From Isoetes taiwanensis (Eukaryota > Streptophyta > Lycopodiopsida > Isoetales > Isoetaceae), in the NCBI GenBank assembly GCA_021234155.1, contig JAJEKV010000031.1, positions 15,059,748 to 15,123,747 of the forward strand: 64,000 nucleotides of DNA, read 5' to 3'. The translations under genes were made by a program, and so were the position numbers. Shown here in pieces: positions 23,931 through 36,211 of this stretch (position 1 is its first letter; the number at the start of each line of letters is the position of its first letter). The notes beneath the pieces are model-generated. The model was not told where the DNA came from and did no database searches. It was given only the letters and a program-made list of their open reading frames with translations.

Positions 23931-24300
23931 TTCCAAAAAATGGAAACCCAGCTCAGATTTTTCCTATTCATAGGGGCAACCCTTTGAGTGACAACATCTT
24001 ATTATGGTAGTACTTTGTGGAGGAACAACCAGTTGATACCATTGGAAATTCCAATGCATGCATCATAACTCTAACATCTTATAATTCCAATTCATGATGG
24101 CTAATATCTTTTATTTAAGGTCGTTGATGGAAGCTATGTGTACAATATGTAGCATAATAACAGGGGGTTTTCTTTGTGTTTTTGTACGCTTTTCACTAAG
24201 GTTTTCCTATGATTTCGTGATGTATTCAAATGGGTGTACTAATGCGTACATCTAGAGTGCACCATTTCTGAGCCATTGATTTTAGCCTTTTTTTTTTCCA

Positions 24301-24453
24301 ATGGTCAACAACCAATGGCTCACAACAAAAGCCCTTTTTTTGTGCGTGTGGTGCATAATGGTCAACAACCAATGGCTCACAACAAAAGCTCTTTTTTGTG
24401 CGTGTGGTGCATAATGGTCAACAACCAATGGCTCACAACAAAAGCCCTCTTTT
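24301..24453 (+). repeat. 56-57-bp tandem repeat, about 2.7 copies
   Basis: Units start at 24301, 24358 and 24414, each beginning ATGGTCAACAACCAATGGCT and carrying TTTTTGTGCGTGTGGTGCAT before the next. The ORF over this region is repeat-derived. Confidence 0.9.
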
Positions 24454-25084
24454 GGGCACATGAAGGGCTTGAAGGGCGCATGTAGTGCAGTTTCCCCGTC
24501 GGCAACACATTTCTTATCATAACTTTTGATCCAGGGCTCTGTTTGAAATGATTTTTATTGCGTTGGAAAGCTCTCTCTGAGATCTTTTTGATAGTTTATG
24601 GTATGGATATGTTTGGTTAAGTTATCTATGCTAAAACAGCAATTTTCCGGCCGGGTTTGGTAGGCTTTCACATCCTACTAGCTGATTAATACAGGATTGC
24701 GCTATTGGATATTGTTTTATGGCTCATTCCGAATGAAGCTTGCAAAAAATTACCATGCATTTTTAGATTTTGAGGCTTCTAGATCCTTGTGCTAACAAGC
24801 AGAAAAGTTTCCCACTTTGGTTTCTCACCACAAGAATCCATGGAGGCCAAAGGCTGCTGTTAAATTCCAGTTGAAAAATGTTTGTGTATGGGTGTTGCAA
24901 ACTTTATGACTTTCAGAATAATGGGATCAATCTGCTCTATTTTTATGGTAACTTTTACTTATGTTCTATTTGTTTTATTGTGATGAAATTCAAAAGCTAC
25001 AGGTGATGAAAGCCTCAAATGAATTCTAGTTTTTTTCGGTTTGAATTCTAAAATTTTTGTCACAATCCCTGCCTGGGTGACGTC

Positions 25085-25545
25085 CCTAAGGCCCCGAAGG
25101 GGCAAAAAAAAAAAATTTGCAACACAAACCATTAACATCCAACATATAAAAATTAAATCCCCCAACACATAACAACCAACACATAACAACCAACACATAA
25201 CAACCATTGACATTAACAACCAACACATAACTACGACATTAATTAACACAACCATTGGGTCCAACACATTTAAATTAAAATCCCCCTTAAACCCCCTTTG
25301 GTTTGGGTGCATATTCACACGGGGGGTGACGTAGGGCAGCGAGAGCCCTCATAATTGTATTTTGCACGTACGAAATCAACACCATATAGTATTCCGCTTG
25401 AAATCTTATAGTATTTTGCGAATCTTGTTATACAGTATAGCAAATTTTGTACTTGCATACCCCACAAACGAGGAACTTTATGTACGGTGTAGATTAAGGA
25501 ATAAGGGGTGAATATGCCTATCCAACAGCTAGAATCAATTGCCTA
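25085..25545 (+). repeat. TIR-bearing repeat, copy 2 (right arm lost)
   Basis: Begins AAGGCCCCGAAGGGGC and carries the left arm GGTTTGGGTGCATATTCACA followed by CGGGGGGTGACG. Internal blocks match copies 1 and 3. A minisatellite of ACAACCAACACATA units (about 25160-25260) is inserted on the left. The right inverted arm is absent. Confidence 0.65.
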
Positions 25546-25784
25546 ATTCAAGTATTTGTTTCCTTCTTGCCCATATTTACAAGGTTCCTGCAACTATTTT
25601 GGAGACCCTAAAGTCCTTTTATGGGGTTTTTTGAGGAAAGGTGTGTGTGTGGAATTTTCTATTCATGTACAAGACTATAATGCAGATGACGCAAGGACAT
25701 GAATTTTAGGAGGGTTACTGCAAAGGAGCTCTTTGCATAAGTAGTTTCTTTGTTTATTCAACGCATAGTTTTTACCATTATAAT

Positions 25785-25925
25785 ATGATGAAGCTTTAGC
25801 TGTAGAATATATGTAATGGATCTTCCACCAGTATTTTTCAGTAAATCTGGATAATATAGTAAAGCTTTAGCTGTAGAATATATGTAATGGATCTTCCACC
25901 AGTAATTTTCAGTAAATTTGGGGTG
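25785..25925 (+). repeat. ~70-bp tandem duplication
   Basis: Two copies of AAGCTTTAGCTGTAGAATAT followed by GGATCTTCCACCAGTA. Confidence 0.85.
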
Positions 25926-26099
25926 GATAATAACACTATCGATTTTATTGGCCATGCTCTAGCTTTGCAACTAATAATCATTCTCTCTCTGAACCTGCTT
26001 TGGTTATTGTTAAAAACATTAAGGTACGTTCCTAACTGACATGCACTTAGCCAACTGGGCAAAGCTATATAGACGTTTATGAGTAGTCGCTTCTATCCA

Positions 26100-26340
26100 T
26101 TTATGCCGGGAACGCGACACTTAGATTGACTCGAGCAGTCTCCCATGGGTCCGTTACAATCTCTCCCACTAGAACTATGCTCGTCCTCGAGCATCACAGA
26201 CCAAGTCATGACCTATCGTCCAACAGTATTCTGGGTCATACTTGCCCCCAGGGAGACTCGAACTCGAGCCCTGCTTTGATACCAAATGTAATAAGATCCT
26301 GAGTTGCCACGAGGGGCAACTCGGCAGGCTCGTCACAGTC
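26100..26340 (-). mobile_element. TRIM-like LTR element remnant (PBS, PPT, 128-bp interior)
   Basis: On the minus strand, sequence ending TTATTACA (right LTR edge at 26287) is followed at once by TGGTATCAAAGCAG (26271-26284). This is a primer-binding site for initiator-Met tRNA. About 128 bp later AGTGGGAGAGA precedes TGTAACGGACC, a polypurine tract and LTR start. The two LTR edges (TGTAA... and ...TTACA) form the expected short inverted repeat. The interior has no ORF. The outer ends of both LTRs could not be aligned, so this is a degraded miniature element. Confidence 0.45.
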
Positions 26341-26823
26341 GTTAAAACCTCTTCTTCCTTGGGGTATTTTTTATCAGCTATGCCCTTTTCCTAATGCCTT
26401 CCCTTTTTTAAAAGGCTTGCTGGAGCCTTGGGAGTAATATGGACCTTACTTCGTATTGAGTGCTCCTTGTTGGTGGATACCCGTGGAAAATAATCTTCCC
26501 CTTTGTGCCTCAGTTCATCCATTAACTCAGCGGTGTTGGAGGTTAGCAGGAATATATAGCACAATAACTGGCGGTTTTCTTGGTGTTTTTTGTACGCTTT
26601 TCAATACGGTTTTGCTATGATTTGATTGATTATTTGTTTGACTGTACTAAATAGTATTTCTATAATGCACCTTTTCTTGACCGTTGATTTTCAAAAAAAA
26701 AAAGAGACATTGTGTGGTTGTATGTGAATATTAGATAAATGCTAAAAAAAAGAGAGATTTTGTGGTTGTGTGTGAATATTAGATAAAGGCTTGCCTGATT
26801 TAGTGAGCTTACTGGGGCTAGGG

Positions 26824-27176
26824 TTTTGGCGCTGCTTCAATCTCAGATATCTCCCTCCTTAGTGTCCGTTTCGAGCAATTTTTGGTGCGTTGGAAAGCCC
26901 TTGCAGTAACCTTTCCAAGGATCTATGGCATTAGATAATTTTCTCTCTACTTCAGGCCCCGAATTGGGATCATATATTTCGGCCTCCATGGTTACCATTA
27001 GTTTTGGCATTGCTTCAATTTCAGATATCTCCCACCTTGAGTGTCTGTTTTTGAGTGATTTTTTGTGCATTAGAAAGCCCTTACAGTAAGCTTTTCGATG
27101 ATGCAGGCATTAGATGGTTTGCTTTGTAATTTAGTCCTGTAATTGGGATCATGCATTTCGGCCTCCATGGTTACCA
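26824..27176 (+). repeat. ~176-bp tandem duplication
   Basis: Two copies in tandem (about 26824-26999 and 27000-27176). They share TTTTGGC(GC/AT)TGCTTCAAT, AGATATCTCCC, AATTGGGATCAT and ATTTCGGCCTCCATGGTTAC. Confidence 0.85.
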
Positions 27177-27179
27177 CCG

Positions 27180-28060
27180 CCGACATGCAATCTTGCTCTC
27201 AGTTTCCTGCTTCTATAGCCTCTTCAACACTGCCTCCTAATTGTCATCTCAATTTTCTTGCTCATGCCCCTGCTTCCATGGGTTTGTAGCCAACTATATT
27301 ATTACAATATTTATTTTATTAGATTAGATGCTTTGTGTACATCTCAGTGCTTTATAGTTTCTAACCAAGAATGAAGGATTATAAAATATATGCAGGTCCA
27401 CGGCATGATATCTGAATGAGCCTTCAATTCTCAACCCTTTATTATAATCTCTACATATTCTATAAGTTCATCTAAGATGCTTGTCGCATTCAAATGTCTC
27501 AGAGTGATCAGGTTTGGCATGTGCAGTGCTGAAATGATCAGGTTTGGCATGTATAGTGCTGAATAAAGCTTGTTGGTTTAAAATTGTTTGTTTGCTTTGT
27601 TAAACTTTTAAAACTTATTTGATGGAAATCAATGGCTGGCTTCTGCATGACACATGGTACTCTTTCCCATCCTTGTAGTTTGCAAGGGCTTGATATACAA
27701 AGGAGATTTTTGCAATGGGAAGTTTAATTGATCAATGATATCCCTTGTATGGTGGTTTTTAATACCAATAGTTCTCTTAAATATTATATTTTGACATTGA
27801 TATTCAAATGTTATATAAATGACACGTGTAGACCTATTATGATTTAACCCTTAAATACGGGTCGTGTAAAACTTCAATGTCAAACTTGCAAAACTATTTC
27901 TTATTGCTCGGGATATCTTTCTTATATCTTTCTTATTGTTTCTTTTCTGTATTTCATTGTTTTTTTTATTAGTTATATTGTTTCTTTACTTATTCTAGTA
28001 TTTTCATGGCTATTTTTGTATATCTCTATATACCCTTTTCTCTAATTTGAACATCACCTT
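27180..28060. other. AT-rich intergenic DNA, no gene seen
   Basis: Contains a short duplication of ATGATCAGGTTTGGCATGT (27505-27560). No coding signal. Confidence 0.5.
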
Positions 28061-28064
28061 TTCC

Positions 28065-28336
28065 TAGGCCCCGAAGAGGCCAAATTTTTTTTGAATTAAT
28101 ACAAACTATTATATCCAACACTTTAAAATTAAATTCCCCCTGAAATCCCCTTTGATTTGGGTGCATATTCACACAGGGTTGACGTGGGACAGCGAGAGCC
28201 CCTAAAATTATATAATACGTATAAAATCAATACTGTTTAGTATATTGCCTCAAACCTTATAGTATTTTGCAAAGCTCGTTATACAGTATATCAAAATTTG
28301 TACAAGAATACCCCACAAACGAGGATCGCTATCTAC
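28065..28336 (+). repeat. TIR-bearing repeat, copy 3, left part
   Basis: Begins AGGCCCCGAAGAGGCC and holds the left arm GATTTGGGTGCATATTCACA. It runs into AAACGAGGATCGCTATCTAC, where the chromovirus inserted. It resumes at 36,212 (CTACGGTCTAGATCAAGGAA) and ends with a truncated right arm (GAGTCACCCCCC) near 36,287. Confidence 0.75.
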
Positions 28337-29876
28337 TGTGACGCTCCCGGAACACCCCGGCCGTACACATACAGGGACTTTTCCCTCCCATGGCAACATC
28401 TCACCATGAGCAGGGCCCTCTATCTACCTCGGGCCATCCATATGATGGTTGTTCGAGGGAAGGACATGGAGGTGTCATTCCAGTCCATGCCTTCAATGGA
28501 TCTCCTAGATAGCGAAAGCATGAATACAAGGTTAGCATACAGCATAATCACATCATAAATAACCCCCACGAAGGGTGGCACATCCATCCCAATACTGGTA
28601 ACAGAGAGGGTACATCTAATGCTAAGGAAAACACCCCAAAGCCCAGGTTCTACCCCGGTTCAAACTCCAATGAGGATAGACTGACGGCTGGGTCTCAAGA
28701 GATCAGCAGACCGAAGTATAACATGGCGTTGGCTGGCGTAGAACAGCTGGCTAGGGTTGTCCACTCCATCCGCCCCTCCTGTGCACACTTTGCAGATGAG
28801 CTGAATCAAGAATCACTGTAGCCTTCCGGAGATGTAGGCTCAAAGGGAGAGGCCCGTGAGGCTACTCCAGGTTGCATCTCCCTGGTCCGATGAGGCAGGT
28901 CGGGGAAATGTCCCCTCCCAGAGTCGTAGTGAATCTATGGGTGAGCTAGAGGAGGAGATCCCTCAGCATCTCCTTCCATACCCGACTTACTCCCCTAACT
29001 TTATCGTCAAAGTACAAGATGCCCCATTCGGGTCACACCTCTGTACCCAGGGAGTGTCAGACCCATACCCGGCCCTCTACGTGACCGACTATTAGGCCTA
29101 GCTCACTAAAGGAGTCCCCGTAGCCTTTTATGCTCAGGCGAGACCCCACCCCACACTTCATCACTACGGCCCCTTATCTGGTGCTTCAATAACGCCATAG
29201 ATTCCACAGCTCGGTGGGATCTTATACCCAGGCCGCAACTAATGGGATTTATAGGGCGCTAACTAGAAACATACTATGATATATGAGCTCAGAAGTCTCT
29301 ACCCCACCGTAATTCCCCCATTTCCAGAGTAATACTATGCAAAGAACCATCAATCCATCATTTCAGAGCAAGTATAGAATCAGAAAGAAGAACATCTTAC
29401 CTTTCAAACAAGGGTTAATCTCTATTGCTAAATCACAGAGAAAAACAGGAACCATCACACACAGAGATGCCTCAGAGGCGCTATCCTACTAATCACACTT
29501 AATCCTACGGACTAACCGTTAAAGCGACTCGAGCCGTTGTCTTGAGGATGATCCATCTCAGCTGCTATAGGGTTTTGGGGAAGCGCCTGGCTGAAGAGCT
29601 TCTGGTCGATTCTGGTTCAAGGATTAACCTAGGATAGACTAAACTAGCAAAACCCTCCCTCGGCCAATCGAATCATGCCACGTGGCATTAATAATTAGCT
29701 AATTAGCTTAATTAGGCTAATTATTCCATTAATTAGGTTAATGTTAATTTAGGATAGCTAAGTTAATCCATTTAGGTTAACCCACTAGGTTAGCTATACC
29801 CTATGACAGCGTATGTGTACGGCGTGACGTGTCAGTGTATTTATACGTATACCGTATAAATACGTGGAACGTCACA
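28337..29876 (-). repeat. 3' LTR of the chromovirus
   Basis: This is the 3' LTR in element orientation. It carries the family block CGCCCCTCCTGTGCACACTT (about 28770). On the minus strand it starts TGTGACGTTCCAC at 29876, next to the polypurine tract. Confidence 0.95.
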
Positions 29877-30545
29877 TTCTCCCCCCTTGGAATAATGTTG
29901 TCCTCAGCATTGGGGTTAGTTAGAAATAGCTAACATGTGTCCTAAGAATACACCAGTATGAAATACAGTAAGTTACACATGAATAGATGAGAATAACTTC
30001 TTATTCCTGAAGATAAAACATGATTAGGGTTTAAAGATCACAAAATTGTTTATGCACCAATGTGCATTTCACATCATTATCACATGAAAAAAATTCAAGG
30101 ACCGGAGTCCAATAACAGACATTATGAAACCATTAGCAAGTTGATAAAAGAAGACATGAAAATACAGACGCTTGGGCCATCAGCATCCCTCTATACATGC
30201 GCAGGTCACCTACTGCTCACTGGCCTGCACATATCAATACGTCAGTATTTAAGTGGTTGAAGGGACCACCCCCTTCAATTAAAATAAAAGATTAAACTAA
30301 CAGGGAAGCCTATCATGCCTAGGGTTCGCAATTCATAGGGGCATAAGAAATGGTCATGTTCCTATTATCGCCGAGATGAATCCGGCCTATCAACTACATG
30401 CTGTTCGGCAATCAGTGGTCATGCCCACATTGACAAGACACCACGTCCTAGAGAACACCAAGGTGGTCTCATCATCGGTAACTACTTTGATCTAAGATGC
30501 ATCTACCCCTGCAGGCTACTGCATGATCCCTGCCGAATCAAGTCT

Positions 30546-30860
30546 TCAATGCTTACCGCCGGAATCGGGGTTGATGACATCGTTGAGGGTGCGGCCTTGA
30601 GATTCCCGCATGAATTCCGGATAATGCTTTTCAAGATCTATCTTCATTACCCACGTAGCATCCTCCACTGGAAAGTGTTTCCACTTGACCAAATATTGGA
30701 GCATTTGAGTCCTTCTGGTCTGCTTATAGGCCCGATCAAGAAGAGCTTCGGGCATTATCTCTAGTTGCTCATCCGTCATTTCAAGGAGGGTGGGTGTATC
30801 TAACATCTCCTCTGGATCAGGAGTGTGTCTCTTCAGAAGACTCACGTGAAAGAGTGGGGT
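30546..30860 (-). pseudogene. Integrase C-terminus with chromodomain
   Basis: The minus strand reads PLFHVSLLKRHTPDPEE, the usual end of a Ty3 integrase. After a linker comes a chromodomain core, LVKWKHFPVEDATWV, with the aromatic residues and the E-D-A-T-W motif typical of chromoviruses, where it directs insertion into heterochromatin. The upstream part of integrase (HHCC zinc finger and DDE core) is missing because this segment joins directly onto the start of RNase H near 30,850-30,865. Confidence 0.85.
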
Positions 30861-31021
30861 ATCGCTGTTCGGTCTCATTCATTTTCTTAGAATCATACGT
30901 AATAACCCTCCCCTCTTGGATTAGAACTCCTCCAGTAGCAATTTTACTGGCATCTGTTGCTACTAACTTATCTTTGTCCGGGTCTGGTACGGTGAGGACT
31001 GGCGCTGAAGTCAAAGCATCC
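30850..31021 (-). pseudogene. RNase H N-terminal stub
   Basis: The reading includes TSAPVLTVPDPDKDKLVATD, then GGVLIQ and MNETEQRYPTLSRE, the first third of a Ty3-type RNase H with its first catalytic Asp (ATDAS). It is one frame off the RT upstream and ends in the deletion junction. Confidence 0.8.
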
Positions 31022-31885
31022 TTAAGTTTCTGAAAGCCTGTCTGGGACCCAATCCTTCACTTTCTCATGCTTTGTAAGGTCTGTCAGAGGCGCTGCAATC
31101 TTGCCAAAATCCTTGACAAATTTCTTATAATAGCCTGCCAAGCCCAAAAAGCTCCTAACCTCTGAAACATTACCGGGGATAGGCCAGTCCTTGATTGCCT
31201 CTATCTTTGTGGGATCTGTGGCAATACCTTCGGCTGAAATAACATGCCCTAGGTACTCTACTTTCGGTGAGGCAAACTTGCATTTAGAGAATTTTGCAAA
31301 GAGCTGGTGACGCCTCAATTTCTGCAAGGCCAATCTAAGGTGTTGCTCATGCTCCTCAAGGGTTTTACTATAGATGAGAATGTCGTCGAAAAAGATAACG
31401 ACAAAATCATCCAAGTATTCTCGGAAGACATCGTTCATCAACCGCATGAAAGTCGCGGGAGCGTTAGTTAAGCTAAAAGGCATAACTGTGAATTCATAAT
31501 GCTCGTATCTCGTACAAAAGGCAGATTTATGGATGTCATCCTCTTTTATTCTTATCTGGTGATACCCTGAGCGTAAGTCAATCTTCAAAAAATATTTGGC
31601 CCCTTGCAATTGGTCCATGAGATCATCCGATCTCGGCAAAGCATAACGGTTTTCTATTATATGCTTGTTGAGTTGCCTATAATCGATACACATCCTCATG
31701 GAGCCATCCTTCTTTTTAACAAAGAGAATCGGCGTGCCAAAGGGTGAAACACTAGGCCGAATGAAGCCTAGGTTCAATAGCTCTTGGAGTTGCTTCTTAA
31801 GCTCAGCCAACTCGGGAGGACTCATACGGTACGGCGCCTTACTGGTAGGCTTAGTACCCGGTTCCAGGGCTATTTCGCACTCCAC
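31022..31885 (-). pseudogene. Ty3/gypsy reverse transcriptase
   Basis: A 287-codon open stretch. In order: [51 protein letters not shown], and the catalytic FFDDILIYS (about residues 165-173), then [21 protein letters not shown] and [13 protein letters not shown]. All core RT motifs are present. It would copy element RNA in cytoplasmic particles. It is in a different frame from the protease ORF upstream, and a one-base shift near 31,040 separates it from RNase H. Confidence 0.92.
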
Positions 31886-33003
31886 CCCTCTGAAAGGAGG
31901 GAGTTTTTGGATCTCATCTGGGAACTAGCAATCTTTTCTGGCAATGCATCCACTACCTCTTTCTGTTTGGTGTCTGACTCCATTGAGGCAAGTCTGATAA
32001 CGCAAAGTACCCTTTCCTTGCGTATGGCCTTATCTAAGTGTCTGATAGAGTTGGATTGCATGATTGGGTTCAATGAGTTACCTTTAATAGTAACTCGGAC
32101 TCCATTGGCTGCATTAAAGGTCACTTCCCGCTTCTCGCAGTCTATATTGGGCTTAGCAGCTGCCAAAAATTCCATCCCGACAATAAGATCATATTTGCCG
32201 ATGTCCATTAGCTCTGCACCTAAAGCAACTGGTGCGCCTGGCAACTGCATATTTAGGTTGATACGACGGCCATTTGTATGTCGAACCTTCCCAGTGGCCA
32301 AGGTAACCGGTCGTGGTCTAGATCTTAAGGTCTCAAGTTTCAAGACTTGGGCCATTCTGGGAGAAGCAAAATTATGGGTACTACCCGCATCCATAAGAAT
32401 AACAAATGGCTTACTGTGTACCTGGCCTATAGCAGAAATAACGGCAGGCTGACTATCAGCATTGCCGGTTTCAATAGCTGCAAAAATGTGACACGCACCG
32501 TGTATATAATCGTGGACCTCCTCGCCAGCCGGTGGTGAAGACTCCGGATCTTCCCAATCGACTTCTGCCATTGCCAACTGAGCGGTTTGTGTCACATAGG
32601 GGCAGTTCTGCATCATATGTCCGGGCCGCATACACCTGAAACATGCCTTATCTTTGCGGAGCTGTTCACGAGCCTCTCTGGGAATGGACTGTAAGAGTTT
32701 TCGAACTGAACTGCCAATATTATTCGGCTTATCCGGTACGTTAAAGGTAACTTTCTTATCCTGCCGCCCATATGAATTTTGCTGAGGGGGCCCAGGACTT
32801 GGGGAACGAGGCTTGTACGATGTATAAGGGCGAGGTTGAGCATAAGGAGGGGGACGCTGATACTGATTCTTTGGAATGTCTTCCTCGAGGCTTAATGCCT
32901 TAGCCTCGGCCTCCGCAACAGACTTTGGATCTATGGCCTTCACCATTCTTTTGATCGATGGTGCCAATCCCTCGATATATCCCTCAACCGCTCTTTTTTT
33001 CAT
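31870..33003 (-). pseudogene. Gag C-terminus, zinc knuckle and aspartic protease
   Basis: A 377-codon segment. It begins with the gag helical region (EGYIEGLAPSIKRMVKAIDP) and contains a CCHC knuckle, CFRCMRPGHMMQNCP (about residues 121-135). It then has a retropepsin-like domain with VILMDAGSTHNFAS (about 205-218) and DLIVGMEFL. The protease active-site motif is D-A-G rather than the usual D-S/T-G, which may reduce activity. The preceding gag ORF is broken from it by one extra base in an A-run at about 32,994-33,000. Confidence 0.9.
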
Positions 33004-33763
33004 TCATTCCCGGCACATATAGCCTTAAGCGCATAAACTCGTCGGTATATGCCTGCACCGACATGCTTTTCTGCTCCAACCTATAAAAGGTTTGAATTTG
33101 CTGACACTTGTGCGCGCGCGGCATATAGTGTGATTTAAATGCTTTTGCAAACTTCCTGAATTTGTATCTGCTCCTGTCCAAATGCTTTGCCTTTGCATAA
33201 CCCTTCCACCAGATTCTGGCAGCACCTGTGAGGTTGCTGGTGGCGACTTTACCTGTGTCCTTCTCGGTCATTCCATATGACTTGCCAAATTCTTTCATTT
33301 CATCCAACCACGATTCAGCATTAAGACCTCCCCTGGATTTACCATCAAATTGTGCTAACTTCTTGTTCTTCCATATGCTAGTGATAGCTGTGTCCACTGT
33401 CTTACGGTATTCCTTATCATGTGTCTTGGCATGGCGATCAGATGACGCGGATGACTCTGAGGATTCTGAAGTGTCGGTCTGTGAAGACGTAGCACTCTCG
33501 ATAGAAGGATTTCTACGCCGCTTGGCATGGCGTTTCTTGTGTCCGCGCATGGGTGCTGGTGTCGGCAAAGGTGCGGGTGGCTGTGGTGGTGGTGGATTTG
33601 CCGGCAAAGGTGGCATCTCAGGACCACAGTCAGGTGTCATTTGGGGAGGATTGGTCTGCAACACATATGCCTGGAGATCACCGAGCTGACGCTTAATGAG
33701 TATCAACTCTTGTTCAGGCGTGAGACGACCCGCATCCGAGGGTGTATGCCATACAATTTGCAA
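32984..33763 (-). pseudogene. Gag N-terminal region
   Basis: This section holds the Pro-rich and Ser/Arg-rich N-terminus and the capsid-like region (TNLTG/SNLTGAARIWWKGY, YKFRKFAKAFKSHYMP, LEQKSMSVQAYTDEFMRL). This is the retrotrans_gag pattern. There is no ATG at the 5' end of the open frame (it opens at a TTG), so the start is uncertain. The frame ends early at the A-run frameshift. Confidence 0.85.
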
Positions 33764-34675
33764 AAATAGATAAGGACCTAAGTCTTATACAAAGAACAAA
33801 AATACTAATTAAAAATTGCATACTCAAAAATGCAAGCAATCCGAGAAAATATTATATTAATAAATGGCTATTGAAAATGCCATATCAAAATTACATAGAG
33901 ATTGGATACAAGAGTTTGATAAAAGTCTAGAACTAAGAGCTTGGCCCTGCAACATCTTGCATTTGGGTATCAAACTCAGGTTCAGGTCGGTGCTGTAAAA
34001 GCAGAACACTAGGATTGATTGATGAAGCAGCGGTTGAAGCTATCTCTGGAGGAACATTGGTAGCTAAGGGCGCTGCAACCATTAAACTCAAGTTCATCCA
34101 AGAGCCAATATCGTGGTCAAAAACAGCAATGGCAAGATCACGATTGACTAGGATGACTTGCTCGAGATTAGTTGGTAGCTTCTTATGACCGGCTGTCGTA
34201 GAAAGTGCCCTAAGTGCCCTAAGTGCCCATATAGCTGCTCAGCTTCTGGTGCAATTGCTTTGGCGAAGAAGAGTACCTGCTTGCTTGTAAAAGCCGATAA
34301 GAAGAATCAGGTAATATGGCACTTTAAACCTTCGACCCTCGGATGGGTTAAGGAAGCCAATTCAGATTCAAAGTTAGGTGGCAACTCAGATTCAAAGTTA
34401 GGTCTGCGGGCAGCTATTACCCGGACCTCGCCACGCGCGCTAGGGAAACCCAGGTACCCCCTGCCCGTCGATTAGGGTTTCGCGCCTGCATTTTCCACTT
34501 TACCAAAAAAACTAGGATTTACACATGAATCGGACTAACTTACTAAGACATCATTTACCCCACTACCAAGAAACTAAGGCTACTCCAAATTTTATCCTCA
34601 CTAACTAACGATCTAACGCGTTAGTATGTGGCCAGTGCAGTACTTTGGTTTCCCAAAACCATGCTCTGATACCAC

Positions 34676-36211
34676 TATGATGCTCTCGGAACATATATGA
34701 CGCCCCGGCCGTACACATATAGGGACTTTCCCCTCCCATGGCAACATCTCACCATGAGCAGGGCCCTCCGTCTACCTCGGGCCATCCATATGATGGATGT
34801 TCGAGGGAAGGACACGGAGGTGTCATTCCGGTCCATGCCTTCAATGGATCTCCTAGATAGCGGAAGCGTGAATACAAGGTTAGCATACAGCATAATCACA
34901 TCATAAATAACCCCCACGAAGGGTGGCACATCCATCCCAATACTGATAACAGAGAGGGTACATCTAATGCTAAGGAAAACACCCCAAAGCCCAGGTTCTA
35001 CCCCGGTTCAGACTCCAATGAGGATAGACTGACGGCTGGGTCTCAAGGGATCAGCAGACCGAAGTATAACATGGCGTTGGCTGGCATAGAACAGTGGCTA
35101 GGGTTGTCCACTCCATCTGCCCCTCCTGTGCACACTTTGCAGATGAGTTGAATCAAGCTATGGCATCACTGTAGCCTTCCGGAGACGTAGGCTAAAAGGG
35201 GGAGGCCCGTGAGGCTACTCCAGGTTGCATCTCCCTGGTCCGATGAGGCAGGTCGGGGAAGTGTCCCCTAGAGTCGCAGTGAATCCATGGGTGAGCTAGA
35301 GGAGGAGATCCCTCAGCATCTCCTTCCGTACCCGACTTACTCCCCTAACTTTATCGTCAAAGTACAAGATGCCCCATTCGGGTCACACCTCTGTACCCAG
35401 GGAGTGTCAGACCCATACCCGGCCCTCTACGTGACCGACTATTAGGCCTAGCTCACTAAAGGAGTCCCCGTAGCCTTTTATGCTCAGGCGAGACCCCACC
35501 CCACACTTCATCACTACGGCCCCTTATCTGGTGCTTCAATAACGCCATAGATTCCACAGCTCGGTGGGATCTTATACCCAGGCCGCAACTAATGGGATTT
35601 ATAGGGCGCTAACTAGAAACATACTATGATATATGAGCTCAGAAGTCTCTACCCCGCCGTAATTCCCCCATTTCCAGAGTAATACTATGCAAAGAACCAT
35701 CAATCCATCATTTCAGAGCAAGTATAGAATCAGAAAGAAGAACATCTTACCTTTCAAACAAGGGTTATCACAGAGAAAAACTTGAACCATCACACACAGA
35801 GATGCCTCAGAGGCGCTATCCTACTAATCACACTTAATCCTACGGACTAACCGTTAAAGCGACTCGAGCCGTTGTCTTGAGGATGATCCATCTCAGCTGC
35901 TGTAGGGTTTTGGGGAAGCGCCTGGCTGAAGAGCTCCTGGTCGATTCTGGTTCAAGGACTAACCTAGGATAGACTAAACTAGCAAAACCCTCCCTTGGCC
36001 AATCGAATCATGCCACGTGGCATTAATAATTAGCTAATTAGCTTAATTAGGCTAATTATTCCATTAATTAGGTTAATGTTAATTTAGCATAGCTAAGTTA
36101 ATCCATTTAGGTTAACCCACTAGGTTAGCTTTACCCTATGACGGCGTATGTGTATGGCGTGACGTGTCAGTGTATTTGTATGTATACCGTATAAACACGT
36201 GGAACGTCACA
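34676..36211 (-). repeat. 5' LTR of the chromovirus
   Basis: This is the 5' LTR in element orientation. Its inner edge is mutated (TATGATG against TGTGACG in the other LTR, consistent with C-to-T decay). It abuts the initiator-Met primer-binding site. Confidence 0.93.

Larger units (their letters stand above)
28337..36211 (-). mobile_element. Full-length Ty3/gypsy chromovirus, integrase-deleted
   Basis: LTRs at 28337-29876 (1540 bp) and 34676-36211 (1536 bp) are highly similar over their length; one differs by a deletion of about 16 bp. The ends are TGTGACG...CGTCACA. The element is flanked by the 5-bp target duplication TCTAC (28332-28336 and 36212-36216). On the minus strand the primer-binding site TGGTATCAGAGC follows the 5' LTR (34663-34674), and the polypurine tract AAGGGGGGAGAA precedes the 3' LTR (29877-29888). 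Between these lie gag, protease, RT, a stub of RNase H and a chromodomain. Frameshifts and a deletion make it non-autonomous. Confidence 0.95.

Noticed and set aside
31698-32452. A 222-codon plus-strand ORF opposite the retroelement polyprotein
   Set aside because: Antisense shadow of the protease/RT region, with no recognisable domain.
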